The notes beneath the pieces are model-generated. The model was not told where the DNA came from, searched no databases, and saw nothing but the letters and a program-made list of their open reading frames with translations. DNA of 64,000 nucleotides, taken from contig CANGNA010000007.1 of the NCBI GenBank assembly GCA_947455215.1, forward strand, positions 29,097 to 93,096, in the 5' to 3' direction. A program made the position numbers and the translations under genes. This document shows, piece by piece, positions 1 to 9,274 of the stretch; positions within the stretch are counted from its first letter, which is position 1, and each line of letters starts with the position of its first letter. Source of the DNA: Chitinophagaceae bacterium (lineage in GTDB: Bacteria; Bacteroidota; Bacteroidia; Chitinophagales; Chitinophagaceae).

Positions 1-1104
1 GATGTGCAGCCCGCCGATCCGCTGAACCTGTGGCATAGTGGTCCGTTCGAGCCGGTTATTAAAGATGGTAAGATATTTGCCCGCGGCGCATGCGACGATA
101 AGGGCCAGATGTTCATGCACATCAAGGCGCTGGAAGTAATGTCTAAGACCAACACCCTGTCTTGCAATGTGAAGATAATGATAGAGGGCGAAGAGGAAGT
201 GGGCAGCAGCAACCTGGGCAAGTTCCTGGAAGACAATAAAGAAAAACTGAAGGCCGACATCGTACTGGTATCTGATACCTCAATGATCAGCATGGAACAC
301 CCGTCTATAGAAAGCGGCCTACGTGGCCTTGCCTATATGGAAGTGGAAGTAACAGGCCCAAACCGCGACCTGCACAGTGGTGTATATGGTGGTGCTGTAG
401 CCAACCCTATCAACATCCTCTGCAAAATGATCGCTTCCCTGCACGACGAGAACAACCACATTACAGTAGCTGGCTTCTACGATAAGGTACAGGAACTTAC
501 AGCGGCAGAGCGCAAAGCCCTGAACGATGCACCTTTCGACCTGAAAGAGTATGCTGACGAACTGGGCGTGAAAGAGGTATGGGGCGAAAAAGGCTACACC
601 ACGCTCGAGCGCACCGGCATCCGCCCAACGCTGGATGTGAACGGTATATGGGGCGGTTACACCGGCGAAGGTGCCAAGACCGTACTGCCATCAAAGGCGT
701 ATGCTAAAATATCTATGCGCCTGGTGCCTAACCAGGTGTCGGGTGAAATATCTGACCTGTTCACTAAACATTTCGAATCTATCGCTCCGGCTGGCGTACA
801 GGTGAAGGTTACAGCTCACCATGGCGGCGAACCTGTGGTTACCCCTACAGACAGTCACGCCTACAAAGCAGCTGCAAAGGCACTGAAGACCACCTTCGGC
901 AAAGACCCGATACCAACACGTGGTGGCGGCAGCATCCCGATCATAGCCCTGTTCGAGCGTACCCTTGGCCTCAAAACAGTGCTCCTCGGTTTCGGTCTGG
1001 ACAATGACAACATCCACTCACCAAACGAGAAATACGATGTGGTCAACTACTTCAAGGGCATTGAAACAATACCATATTTCCACAAGTATTTTTCGGAGCA
1101 ATAA
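1..1104 (+). CDS. M20 family dipeptidase, 5'-truncated by the window edge
   Basis: The reading frame is open from the first base, and the first codons read DVQPADPLNLW. This is the conserved HxDVQP region of M20 metallopeptidases whose metal-binding His lies before the window, so the N-terminus is missing. About 367 residues are present. Family landmarks that can be seen are ARGACDDKGQ (metal-ligand Asp), EGEEEVGS (general-base Glu and metal-ligand Glu), DLHSG in the dimerisation domain and DNIHSPNEKYD near the C-terminus (metal-ligand His). Members are cytosolic di-zinc hydrolases that cleave dipeptides or short peptides. The exact substrate cannot be read from the sequence. An internal GTG at base 4 is not the real start. 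A weak hairpin follows the stop. Confidence 0.93.
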   Translation, partial: DVQPADPLNLWHSGPFEPVIKDGKIFARGACDDKGQMFMHIKALEVMSKTNTLSCNVKIMIEGEEEVGSSNLGKFLEDNKEKLKADIVLVSDTSMISMEHPSIESGLRGLAYMEVEVTGPNRDLHSGVYGGAVANPINILCKMIASLHDENNHITVAGFYDKVQELTAAERKALNDAPFDLKEYADELGVKEVWGEKGYTTLERTGIRPTLDVNGIWGGYTGEGAKTVLPSKAYAKISMRLVPNQVSGEISDLFTKHFESIAPAGVQVKVTAHHGGEPVVTPTDSHAYKAAAKALKTTFGKDPIPTRGGGSIPIIALFERTLGLKTVLLGFGLDNDNIHSPNEKYDVVNYFKGIETIPYFHKYFSEQ

Positions 1105-1130
1105 GCTAAGACAATTATGATTTTTTAGAG

Positions 1131-1155
1131 GGACCATGGCTATGCTGTGGTCCTT
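1131..1155 (+). terminator. Weak hairpin after the M20 peptidase
   Basis: GGACCA and TGGTCC form an imperfect stem 27 bp after the M20 stop codon, followed by a T-rich but not uniform stretch. It is a plausible intrinsic terminator. Confidence 0.45.
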
Positions 1156-1208
1156 CTTGCTAAAGCTTCAACGCAAAGCGTTATTATCCACCCTTGATCG
1201 TAGCATCT

Positions 1209-1955
1209 ATGGAACATGCCTTTAGTGAATTCATCAGTTTTTTGATCACCAACTCTTTCCCATATCCAATTTTGATGGGAAATTATACCGGCGACGAGTC
1301 AGCCCGTTATGCAAAGATCTTGTTCTGGTTAAGACCGGTTTTCTGGCTCGGATGCTTTTTTTACATATTCGGCATTGCTGCTGTGCTTATCGTTTATATC
1401 AACGACATTGATATTTACGTGCTTGAACAGTTTACCCATTACAGCGTGTTCAGGGAAATGACCTTTTTTTCATTTATTTATTGTGCCCTGTTTGGGGCGG
1501 GTTTAGGCTTCCCCTTACTATCTATATATCTCGTCCGTTTAATGTACCCGTTACACCATATCCAGATCATAGACCACCTTAGCTATCGGGACCAAATAGA
1601 CATTCCGAAACTTGGCCGGTGGATGTCGAGGTACTTCTGCCTGGCAGCAACGCTACTCATGTTATATGATCTTTCTGACACAGTACTGGTATCTAACCAA
1701 TTTGTATATACTAAGGAAGTATTTACACTGCCGTCTGTTATCCGTTTTAGTGAGATAACAGCACTAAGCTGTGATTCCAGCATAGCCTATCAAACGCCCG
1801 GCGATACTACCTGGCATAGGCACTACCGGATACATCATGGGGAAAGCGAAACCATAACATTGCCACAAATAGGTAGCCTGGATAGTTGCGCACAAATAAT
1901 TGCTGCGCACGCCCATTTTCCTGTCAAGTTTACTGGCAGAACAACAAACAACTAA
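1209..1955 (+). CDS. Hypothetical multi-pass membrane protein
   Basis: About 248 residues from ATG 1209; a TTG at 1194 is open in the same frame but less likely. There are hydrophobic segments around residues 40-65 (FWLGCFFYIFGIAAVLIVYI), 85-115 and 140-160, so this is probably an inner-membrane protein with three or so helices and a soluble C-terminal part. No family is recognised. Base composition is more AT-rich than the neighbours. Its last 192 bp (1764-1955) lie opposite the 3' end of the TspO-like reading frame on the other strand, so one of the two C-termini may not be authentic. The unrelated composition suggests a lineage-specific or acquired gene. Confidence 0.6.
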   Translation: MEHAFSEFISFLITNSFPYPILMGNYTGDESARYAKILFWLRPVFWLGCFFYIFGIAAVLIVYINDIDIYVLEQFTHYSVFREMTFFSFIYCALFGAGLGFPLLSIYLVRLMYPLHHIQIIDHLSYRDQIDIPKLGRWMSRYFCLAATLLMLYDLSDTVLVSNQFVYTKEVFTLPSVIRFSEITALSCDSSIAYQTPGDTTWHRHYRIHHGESETITLPQIGSLDSCAQIIAAHAHFPVKFTGRTTNN

Positions 1956-2492
1956 TTCAGCAACGCCTTCACCCCCAAACGCCTGATCTTTATTCTTTAG
2001 TGCCTGGTAAATGGCTATGGTGCTGGCAAAGCCTGTCCACCCGGCAAGCGGTACGTAGGTACCTGCTGTCTGTTTATCCTTGCGTGCCAGCCAAAGGCTG
2101 CTACCCGCCAGCACGGCATCGGCTACTGTCCACAGGGCTGCTAATACGGTACTCTTCTTTCTGAAGTACACATAGTTGAAGGAGAAGAAGATCACCCATA
2201 TAAATGCCTGCAGGATGAGCAGCTTCTTCTTTTCGGGTACGTCTTCACTCTTCAGCATACGTTTCAGGCCCATGAGCAGGAAGAAATTGTTGATCGTCCA
2301 TGCCGGACCAAACAACCACGCCGGTGGCGCCCAGGGTGCCTGTTTCAACTCTTTGGTGTATACCTTCTGCTCTACATCCATTTTACCACCCGATAACCTG
2401 CCCAATAGCGATATGCCGGTGGCTAACAGCGCTACCTGCCACCATTTCAGGTTTTCTACCATGGCTTTCAAACCTCTTGTTTTATCGTTCAT
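1764..2492 (-). CDS. TspO/MBR family protein (tryptophan-rich sensory protein-like) with an unusual C-terminal extension
   Basis: Residues about 15-172 fit the five-helix TspO/MBR fold. The signature APWAPPAWLFGPAWTINN lies near residue 52, aromatic-rich helices follow, and a cytosolic KRMLKSEDVPEKKK loop is present. TspO proteins are membrane proteins that bind porphyrins or sterols and are linked to stress and tetrapyrrole handling. Family members are about 155-170 residues, but this frame runs to 242. The last 70 residues (Cys- and Ser-rich, then hydrophobic) are read from the antisense of the convergent gene ending at 1955. A frameshift or lost stop near 1955-1980, or a sequencing error there, would explain this. 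Start is ATG 2492; Met11 at 2462 is an alternative. Confidence 0.8.
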   Translation of the reverse strand: MNDKTRGLKAMVENLKWWQVALLATGISLLGRLSGGKMDVEQKVYTKELKQAPWAPPAWLFGPAWTINNFFLLMGLKRMLKSEDVPEKKKLLILQAFIWVIFFSFNYVYFRKKSTVLAALWTVADAVLAGSSLWLARKDKQTAGTYVPLAGWTGFASTIAIYQALKNKDQAFGGEGVAELVVCCSASKLDRKMGVRSNYLCATIQATYLWQCYGFAFPMMYPVVPMPGSIAGRLIGYAGITA

Positions 2493-2602
2493 AGCTATAA
2501 TATTTTCGCATTAGCGTGTATAAAATCGATGCCATGTTCATAACATCGTCATTATTGCCCGGCAGTGCACGGCTGGTCGGGTCATATGCCCACGAAATGC
2601 AC

Positions 2603-2610
2603 TATCTTTG
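2603..2610 (+). promoter_or_regulatory. Candidate Bacteroidota -7 element TATCTTTG
   Basis: It matches the TAnnTTTG consensus exactly, 96 bp before the start of the 2026-residue secreted protein. No good -33 TTTG at the usual spacing was found, so this rests on the -7 match only. Confidence 0.4.
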
Positions 2611-2705
2611 AATGTGTAAATTGCCCCATATTGTTGCCTGTTAAAAAGGTGGCCTTAGAAGGTATTGTGTATAGACAAGTGTAGCAAAGACAAAATATTA
2701 CCCGG

Positions 2706-5700
2706 ATGACAACAAAACGTAACTCATTAATAAATAAGGCACTATCAATATTAACTGCACTTGTAGGTCTTACGGCTGTTAGTGCACATGCCCAGGTCAT
2801 CTGGTCATCGCCTACAGGTAGTGCATGGCTTACCCAGGCCAACTGGACCGGTGGTGTGGTGCCCGGTGCCACAGCTGTGGCCCAGTTCAATGCCAACCCT
2901 ACTTCGGCTACTACAGGCGTAGGTATCCATATGGATACTGCCGGTGGGACATATGCCACAGGAGCTATCTCAGTTTCCTCATCACGTACCAATGCATTGA
3001 TCATCGGTAATAGTTCGCCATCCACTCCGGGTGTGCTTACACTCAATGGGGCTACAGTTGGCGCAAATTCAAATGTCATCCTATCCAACTTTGCTGCCAA
3101 TGTGTCAAGGCTTACCTTGCAAAATACCCAGGGATCAGGTGCCAGCACCATGAGCATGAACGTGGGTAGCAGTAGTAAGAACATACTTACCGGTGCGGGT
3201 ACTACCACGGGCATTGGTAACACTATCAATATCACTACAGCTATCAGTGGCTCAGCAGCACTTACTTTTTTGGGTGGCGGCACATGGAATGCAGCTGCCT
3301 CAACAGGCGTTAATGGTGGCCTGCTGAAGCTGGGTGGCACCAATACTTTTACAGGCAGCATAACTGTAGGCGCTCCCGACGGCACACAGAGCGGCATACT
3401 GGAGCTGGATAGTATTACTGCCATCAGCAACACCCCTGCTAACGATATTACCATCAACAGCAACAGCCAGCTATACCTTGCGGCACCTGCCAGCTCAACA
3501 TTCAGTATGGGCAATGTAGTACTGCACCTGAATGGCAATGGCAACAATTACAGTTCCACCGGCAAGGGTGCCCTCATCAACCTCAGCGGGAGCAACTATG
3601 TTTGGGATGGTGCTGTAGACCTGGCCAGCGATGCAGGTATTACTGCCGCGGGTACCTCTACCCTCACAATTACCGGCAACATATCAGGCACGGGTATGCT
3701 CACCAAACAAGGCACCGGCTCCTTGGCACTACAAGGCACAGGCAACAGCTGGACAGGCGGAACTACAATAAGGGCAGGCAGGCTGGCGGTAAGTTCTGGT
3801 TCTGGCTTAAGCGCAGGCCCTCTTACGTTCATTCAAACTTCAGGCAACCTGGTCGTGAGCCTCAGCAATGCTGCCCAAACCATCAGCGAACTCAGTAGCA
3901 ATATAGCAGCAACAAGCACCAATTCGCTGTTTCTCAATGGCACCAGGCTCACTATCAACCAGGCTACAAACACTACATTCGGGGGCAATGCCTCCAACCA
4001 AACGAGCGTGATCAGCGGCACTGGCACTGTAATTAAAACAGGGAGCGGTCGCCTTACGCTTACCAGCTCCGGCAATACCTTTTCCGGTGGTCTTAAAATA
4101 TCACAGGGAGAGATCAGGTTCAATCCTGCATCCGGCACAACAGCAACCAATAGTGCTCCCGATACACTTGACGGTGGTACCCTTAGCACTTCCGGTATAG
4201 CGCGAACTGTCGTGTTCACGTTCGGCACGCTGGCGCTCACGCAAAACTCCACTATCGATCTGGGTACAGACACATTGCACAGTATCAAGTTTGCTGCCAG
4301 CAGCACCATAGCCTGGACAGCTGGCAAAGTACTCACCATCAACAATTGGAATGGCTCCTGGAATGGCACCACGGGCACTCGCGGGCGTATATACATAGGT
4401 ACGGGCACTACCGGCATCACAGCAAGCCAGCTTAGCCAGGTGCGCTTCCGCGATACCAGCGGCTATCTGTTCAACGCCACCATACTCAGCACGGGCGAGA
4501 TAGTGCCTGTGGCACCAACCATCACCACCACAGCGCTATCGTATGGCCCGTACTGCAATAATGTGGCCAATTTCATTAGTGTACCGTTCACCTATACAGG
4601 TCCATTTACTGGTTCCTTCCTGGTGCAGTTGTCAGACAACCTGGGCAATTTCGCAAACAATTTTACGACCAACATTATTGGCTCCGGCAGTACTTCACCA
4701 ATTACGGCCACAATACCGTCCGGCACTACACCGGGCACACAATATCGCATCCGGGTGATCAATGCATCACCCATAAACACCTTTGGCACTAATAGCGGAT
4801 CTAACATCACCGTCGCCGGCGCTACTGCGCTTGCGCCTGTTACCGGTGCATCTGTAGTGGCCACAGGGCTTACCACTAACTGGAGCAGCAGCCCCGGCGG
4901 TGGCACCTGGAGCAGCGCAAACCCATTCATCGCATCCATAAATAACAGCGGGGTGATCACAGGTATTACACCCGGCACCACTGCCATATCATACACTTAC
5001 ACCAATTTCTGCGGTATCAGTACCACTGTTTTCGATACTATTACCGTAGCCAATGTACCGGCGATTACATCAGTTACCCCCAATGTTGCAACACCGGGCA
5101 GTAACATAGTTATCGCGGGGAACTACCTCGATCCTTCAGCATCGGGCAATATCGTATTGTTCGGCAATATAAAGGGTACTGTGGTCTCAGCAAGTGCCAC
5201 TTCACTGACCGTTACTGTACCTGCAGGAGCACAATACGATCATATATCTGTCACTAGCATAGCCACAGGCTTCACTGCATGGTCGCCTGAAGCGTTCTTG
5301 CCCACTTATACCAATACCGGGCTAATGACCGACTCCATAAACTTTAAGCCGGTGGTCAATTTCACCACTGGTGCACTACCTATAGGCGTATATACCGGCG
5401 ACCTGGACGGCGATGGCAGGGCCGATATGGTAGTGACCAACAGCGGCCCTAATAGTATGTATGTGTACCGCAATACAGGCAGCACGGGCACGGTATCCTC
5501 AGCTACTTTTGCATCGCCCGTTGTATATGCCACGGGGCTTGGGCCGCATTATGTAAAAATGGCAGACCTTAACGCCGATGGCAAACCAGAGATCATTGTG
5601 GCCAATACATCGGCCACCAGCTCGTCGATATCAGTATACAGGAACACCTCAACAACAGGCAGCATATCTTTTGCCGGCCGCGTAGATTACAGTATAGGTG

Positions 5701-8700
5701 GCACCCCGATAGACCTCGGCGTTGCCGACTTTGATATGGATGGCAGACCCGATATTGCTGTCATCAGTCAGAGCACTAACGCGGTCAAGGTATTACGTAA
5801 CCTGTCGGCAGATGGCTCTATCAACTCATCATCTTTCGACATACCGTTATCCCTTACCACCGGTGCTGTGCCGTATAAGATATACGTAGGCGATCTGGAC
5901 AATGACAATAAAGCCGAGATAGCCGTAACCAACTATAACAGTAATAGTATATCTGTATACCACAATGCTTCCGGTATGGCGTCTCTGGCTTTCAGCTCTG
6001 CTATAACCATCAGCACGGGTACGGCACCTACAGGTATAGCCGGTGGCGATATAGATGGCGACGGCAGCACCGACCTGGTAACCACCAATACCGGCTCCCA
6101 GAATATATCTGTAATAAGGAATACCAACACCGTAAGCGGCGCATTATCTTTTGCTGCTAGCTCTACGTTTGCCACTAATATAGTGCCGGAAGATTTGGCG
6201 CTGGCGGATGCAAATGGTGATGGCAAGACCGATATAGCAGTAGGTAATTACAGCTCTGCCAATGTATCTGTATTCCGCAATACAGCTACTCCGGGTAGCA
6301 TTACTGCGGCATCTTTAGCGCCTAAGGCAGACATACCTACCGGTACCAATCCTGCAGGTATGGCCTGGACGGATATTGATAACGATGGCAAACCCGACCT
6401 GGTAATTGTCAGCGGCAACTCATCTTATGTAAGCGTCATCCGCAACTACCCGCTGCCGCCTGTAGGTACTTTATCCGGTAATGATTCAGCCTGTGCCGGT
6501 AGCCCGGTAACGCTCACTGCATCGGTGCCGGGGGGCTACTGGCAAAGCACCAACACCGCCATCGCTACTGTTAGCAATACGGGTGTGGTATATCCAATAA
6601 CTGCCGGGGTAGATACCATATTGTATTATACTGTAGCCCAGGGCGATACCAATTTTGCCCGCCACGTGGTGACCACTGGCGTATTGGTGAATGTGGGTGC
6701 CATAACAGCCGGCACCACCAATATATGCGCAGGTGCATCGGCTCAGTTTAGCAATACAGTAAGCGGTGGCAACTGGAGCAGCAGCAATGCAGCTGTGGCC
6801 ACGGTAGATAATACAGGCTTTGTTACCGGTATTGCCACGGGAAATGCCCGCATCAGCTACACGTATACTTCGTTCTGCGGCATTTCTTTCGATACGCTTA
6901 CTATACATGTGGCGCCAGGCACCGGCTATGTTATCGGTCAGATATCAGGCCCCAACGCTGTTTGTGCAGGTTCTGCTGTAGCACTTACCGATACATCTGC
7001 AGGTGGCACATGGTCTGTAAGTAATGTAGAGCTGGCTACGGTGAACAGTGCAGGTAGTGTGCAGGGGCTTGCCCAGGGCATGGCCACCGTTACCTATGCC
7101 ATCAATACTGTTTGCGGGGTTTACCAGGCAGTACATGCAGTAAACATAGATACACTGCCCGATGCCAGCATACTCATCGGCCCTGCCAACCTGTGTGCAG
7201 GTGTGCCGGCAACATACACCTCCTCTGCCGGTACAGGTGGTGTCTGGAGTACAACTACCGGCAATGCTACCATAACAGCCACAACAGGTATTGCCACCGG
7301 CATTACTGCTGGTCTCGATACCGTACAATATAATATCACCAACGCCTGTGGCAGTGCTTCCGGCAGTAAAGATGTGGTAATAACGGCCCAGCCTGATGCC
7401 GGTACGCTCATAGGCCCATCGCACGTATGTAAACTGGATACTATTCTGCTGACCGCCACCATACCGGGTGGTACCTGGAGTGCCAGCAATGGTTTTGCCA
7501 CGTCGCTGGGTAATGGCAGGATAAGGGGCGTAGCCCAGGGTGCCGATACCATCAGGTATATTATTGGCAACTCCTGCGGCATGGATACTGCCACACTGGT
7601 GGTAAGCGTGCTGATATCACCATCGGCAGGCGTAATAAACGGATCGACTGTTACGTTGTGCATGGGTAGCGTTTATACTTTTACCGATACCACATCGGGC
7701 GGAGTGTGGAGCAGTAGTAGCAGCAATGCTACCGTTTCGGGTGGCATAGTAACTCCGGTAGCTGCCGGAACAGATACCATAAAGTACACTGTGACCAATG
7801 CATGTGGTACCGCTACAGCCATCAAGAAGGTAACGATATACAATATTACCCCTGTAGATACTATTGCCGGACCGGCTACTGTATGCACCGGTGCCCGGAT
7901 AACCCTTACCAATGCTACCACCGGCGGCTTATGGACCAAGACCAATAACAATGTATCGCTTACTGCTGCTGGTGTTGTAACGGGCGTGTCGGCTGGTGTA
8001 GATACGATAATATATACCCCTGCCGGCAATTGCCCGATGACCGCCACTAAAGAGATAACAGTATTCAAATCACCCTTCACGGGTACCATCACAGGTGCAT
8101 CTACAGTGTGCGTGGGCGATACTATATTGTTGAGGGACACTGTTACCGGTGGCACCTGGAGCGGCACCAATGGCAATACTGCCGTTATAGATAGTTTTGT
8201 AGCGGGCGTTAAGGCGGGTATAGATACGGTAAGGTACACCATTGCCACAGCTCAGTGCGGCACTACATCGGCTATTAAAAAGATAACGGTGAACCCGCAG
8301 CCTTACGCTAAGCCAATTACAGGTACATCTGTACTTGCTGTTGGTGCTACGGTGCAGTTGCAGGATTCCACAAGCGGCGGCACATGGAGTATAAAAGGCG
8401 CTAATGCACTCATTACTTCATCCGGCAAGCTGGGCGGCCTGCTCGAAGGACAGGATACGGTCAGGTACACAGTTACCAATTCGTGCGGCAGCTATTCGGC
8501 CATATATCCCATTACCATTGTGCCTGCAGGCACATCGGGCAGCATTACAGCTATCGAGCTATATCCTAACCCTACTTCGGGTAGCTTTACACTCAGGCTG
8601 GTATCTACTGCTGATAAACTGGTACATGTACTGATCGCCGGCGCCGATTTTAAAATGATCTCACTATCCGATGTCAATACCAATAAGGATACTACGTTTA

Positions 8701-8786
8701 CCCTTGATCTGCCGGACGGGGTGTACTTCCTGTCGGTACTGGGCGATAAAGGCTGGTTCACTACAAGGTTTGTAGTGGTGAAATAA
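2706..8786 (+). CDS. Giant secreted protein: autotransporter-type strand repeats, IPT/TIG, seven FG-GAP repeats, Ig-like repeats, T9SS sorting domain
   Basis: 2026 residues. Residues 1-30 are a signal peptide ending AVSAHAQ. Residues about 190-500 carry strand repeats of the passenger-associated (PATR) type, such as GTGMLTKQGTGSLALQGTGN and GTGTVIKTGSGRLTLTSSGN. An IPT/TIG-like Ig fold lies near 784-860. Residues 878-1245 hold seven FG-GAP/VCBS-like repeats with calcium-binding loops (DLDGDGRAD, DLNADGKPE, DFDMDGRPD, DLDNDNKAE, DIDGDGSTD, DANGDGKTD, DIDNDGKPD), probably an integrin-alpha-like propeller. Residues 1250-1930 are Big_2-like Ig repeats with the phrase GGTWSxxN. Residues about 1945-2026 (ELYPNPTSGSFTLRL to the end) are a T9SS type A sorting domain. 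It is expected to be exported and anchored to or released from the outer membrane. The role is probably adhesion or matrix; no catalytic motif was seen. Confidence 0.93.
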   Translation: MTTKRNSLINKALSILTALVGLTAVSAHAQVIWSSPTGSAWLTQANWTGGVVPGATAVAQFNANPTSATTGVGIHMDTAGGTYATGAISVSSSRTNALIIGNSSPSTPGVLTLNGATVGANSNVILSNFAANVSRLTLQNTQGSGASTMSMNVGSSSKNILTGAGTTTGIGNTINITTAISGSAALTFLGGGTWNAAASTGVNGGLLKLGGTNTFTGSITVGAPDGTQSGILELDSITAISNTPANDITINSNSQLYLAAPASSTFSMGNVVLHLNGNGNNYSSTGKGALINLSGSNYVWDGAVDLASDAGITAAGTSTLTITGNISGTGMLTKQGTGSLALQGTGNSWTGGTTIRAGRLAVSSGSGLSAGPLTFIQTSGNLVVSLSNAAQTISELSSNIAATSTNSLFLNGTRLTINQATNTTFGGNASNQTSVISGTGTVIKTGSGRLTLTSSGNTFSGGLKISQGEIRFNPASGTTATNSAPDTLDGGTLSTSGIARTVVFTFGTLALTQNSTIDLGTDTLHSIKFAASSTIAWTAGKVLTINNWNGSWNGTTGTRGRIYIGTGTTGITASQLSQVRFRDTSGYLFNATILSTGEIVPVAPTITTTALSYGPYCNNVANFISVPFTYTGPFTGSFLVQLSDNLGNFANNFTTNIIGSGSTSPITATIPSGTTPGTQYRIRVINASPINTFGTNSGSNITVAGATALAPVTGASVVATGLTTNWSSSPGGGTWSSANPFIASINNSGVITGITPGTTAISYTYTNFCGISTTVFDTITVANVPAITSVTPNVATPGSNIVIAGNYLDPSASGNIVLFGNIKGTVVSASATSLTVTVPAGAQYDHISVTSIATGFTAWSPEAFLPTYTNTGLMTDSINFKPVVNFTTGALPIGVYTGDLDGDGRADMVVTNSGPNSMYVYRNTGSTGTVSSATFASPVVYATGLGPHYVKMADLNADGKPEIIVANTSATSSSISVYRNTSTTGSISFAGRVDYSIGGTPIDLGVADFDMDGRPDIAVISQSTNAVKVLRNLSADGSINSSSFDIPLSLTTGAVPYKIYVGDLDNDNKAEIAVTNYNSNSISVYHNASGMASLAFSSAITISTGTAPTGIAGGDIDGDGSTDLVTTNTGSQNISVIRNTNTVSGALSFAASSTFATNIVPEDLALADANGDGKTDIAVGNYSSANVSVFRNTATPGSITAASLAPKADIPTGTNPAGMAWTDIDNDGKPDLVIVSGNSSYVSVIRNYPLPPVGTLSGNDSACAGSPVTLTASVPGGYWQSTNTAIATVSNTGVVYPITAGVDTILYYTVAQGDTNFARHVVTTGVLVNVGAITAGTTNICAGASAQFSNTVSGGNWSSSNAAVATVDNTGFVTGIATGNARISYTYTSFCGISFDTLTIHVAPGTGYVIGQISGPNAVCAGSAVALTDTSAGGTWSVSNVELATVNSAGSVQGLAQGMATVTYAINTVCGVYQAVHAVNIDTLPDASILIGPANLCAGVPATYTSSAGTGGVWSTTTGNATITATTGIATGITAGLDTVQYNITNACGSASGSKDVVITAQPDAGTLIGPSHVCKLDTILLTATIPGGTWSASNGFATSLGNGRIRGVAQGADTIRYIIGNSCGMDTATLVVSVLISPSAGVINGSTVTLCMGSVYTFTDTTSGGVWSSSSSNATVSGGIVTPVAAGTDTIKYTVTNACGTATAIKKVTIYNITPVDTIAGPATVCTGARITLTNATTGGLWTKTNNNVSLTAAGVVTGVSAGVDTIIYTPAGNCPMTATKEITVFKSPFTGTITGASTVCVGDTILLRDTVTGGTWSGTNGNTAVIDSFVAGVKAGIDTVRYTIATAQCGTTSAIKKITVNPQPYAKPITGTSVLAVGATVQLQDSTSGGTWSIKGANALITSSGKLGGLLEGQDTVRYTVTNSCGSYSAIYPITIVPAGTSGSITAIELYPNPTSGSFTLRLVSTADKLVHVLIAGADFKMISLSDVNTNKDTTFTLDLPDGVYFLSVLGDKGWFTTRFVVVK

Positions 8787-8800
8787 GTGATGTAATAACA

Positions 8801-9256
8801 CTACGGCCTTATGATGATGTCCTGTGTGGTGATGTGGTTGCTGGCGTTACCGGCCCTGTCGGTAATATACATTTCGAAATGTGTGGTGTCGCCATGCACC
8901 ATATGCATAGAGTCTGCACGGGGAGTAAGCGGCGGCTGTAACAGCAATACGGCACCAGTACCGGTAAGGCCCTTCTTCGGGTCCTCCAGGCTGGGTACTA
9001 TATACGGAAATTCATACTGCACATAGCCTGTGTCGTAGCGCAGATCCTTTACAAACACGGCAGAGGTGCTGGAATTGCCCAGGTCAGCATCGCCATCGGC
9101 ATAGTTGAAGACAATATAGGCGGTGTCCAGGTTTACCTTTACAGAGTCTGGCCCTGCTTCTACAAGGCTGATCTGTGGTATCTTTGACATGTTATTCTTC
9201 TCGCAAGCTGCAAGGAGCAAACAACCAGATACTATAAGGGCAGACCGCAATTTCAT
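8801..9256 (-). CDS. Hypothetical lipoprotein
   Basis: 151 residues. The N-terminus MKLRSALIVSGCLLLAAC is a signal peptide with lipobox LAAC, so Cys18 should be lipidated. The rest looks like an extracytoplasmic beta-rich domain (DSVKVNLDTAYIVFNYADGD, then FEMYITDRAGNASNHI), resembling an Ig-like fold, but no family is recognised. It ends 14 bp from the stop of the convergent 2026-residue protein. Its start is only 18 bp from the start of the divergent LuxE-like gene. Confidence 0.8.
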   Translation of the reverse strand: MKLRSALIVSGCLLLAACEKNNMSKIPQISLVEAGPDSVKVNLDTAYIVFNYADGDADLGNSSTSAVFVKDLRYDTGYVQYEFPYIVPSLEDPKKGLTGTGAVLLLQPPLTPRADSMHMVHGDTTHFEMYITDRAGNASNHITTQDIIIRP

Positions 9257-9274
9257 AGATTAAAGTTAAACAAA

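Noticed and set aside
2582..3547. Minus-strand frame of 321 codons rich in Val and Pro opposite the 2026-residue protein
   Set aside because: Mirror of Thr/Gly/Ala-rich repeat coding; no signal or domain.
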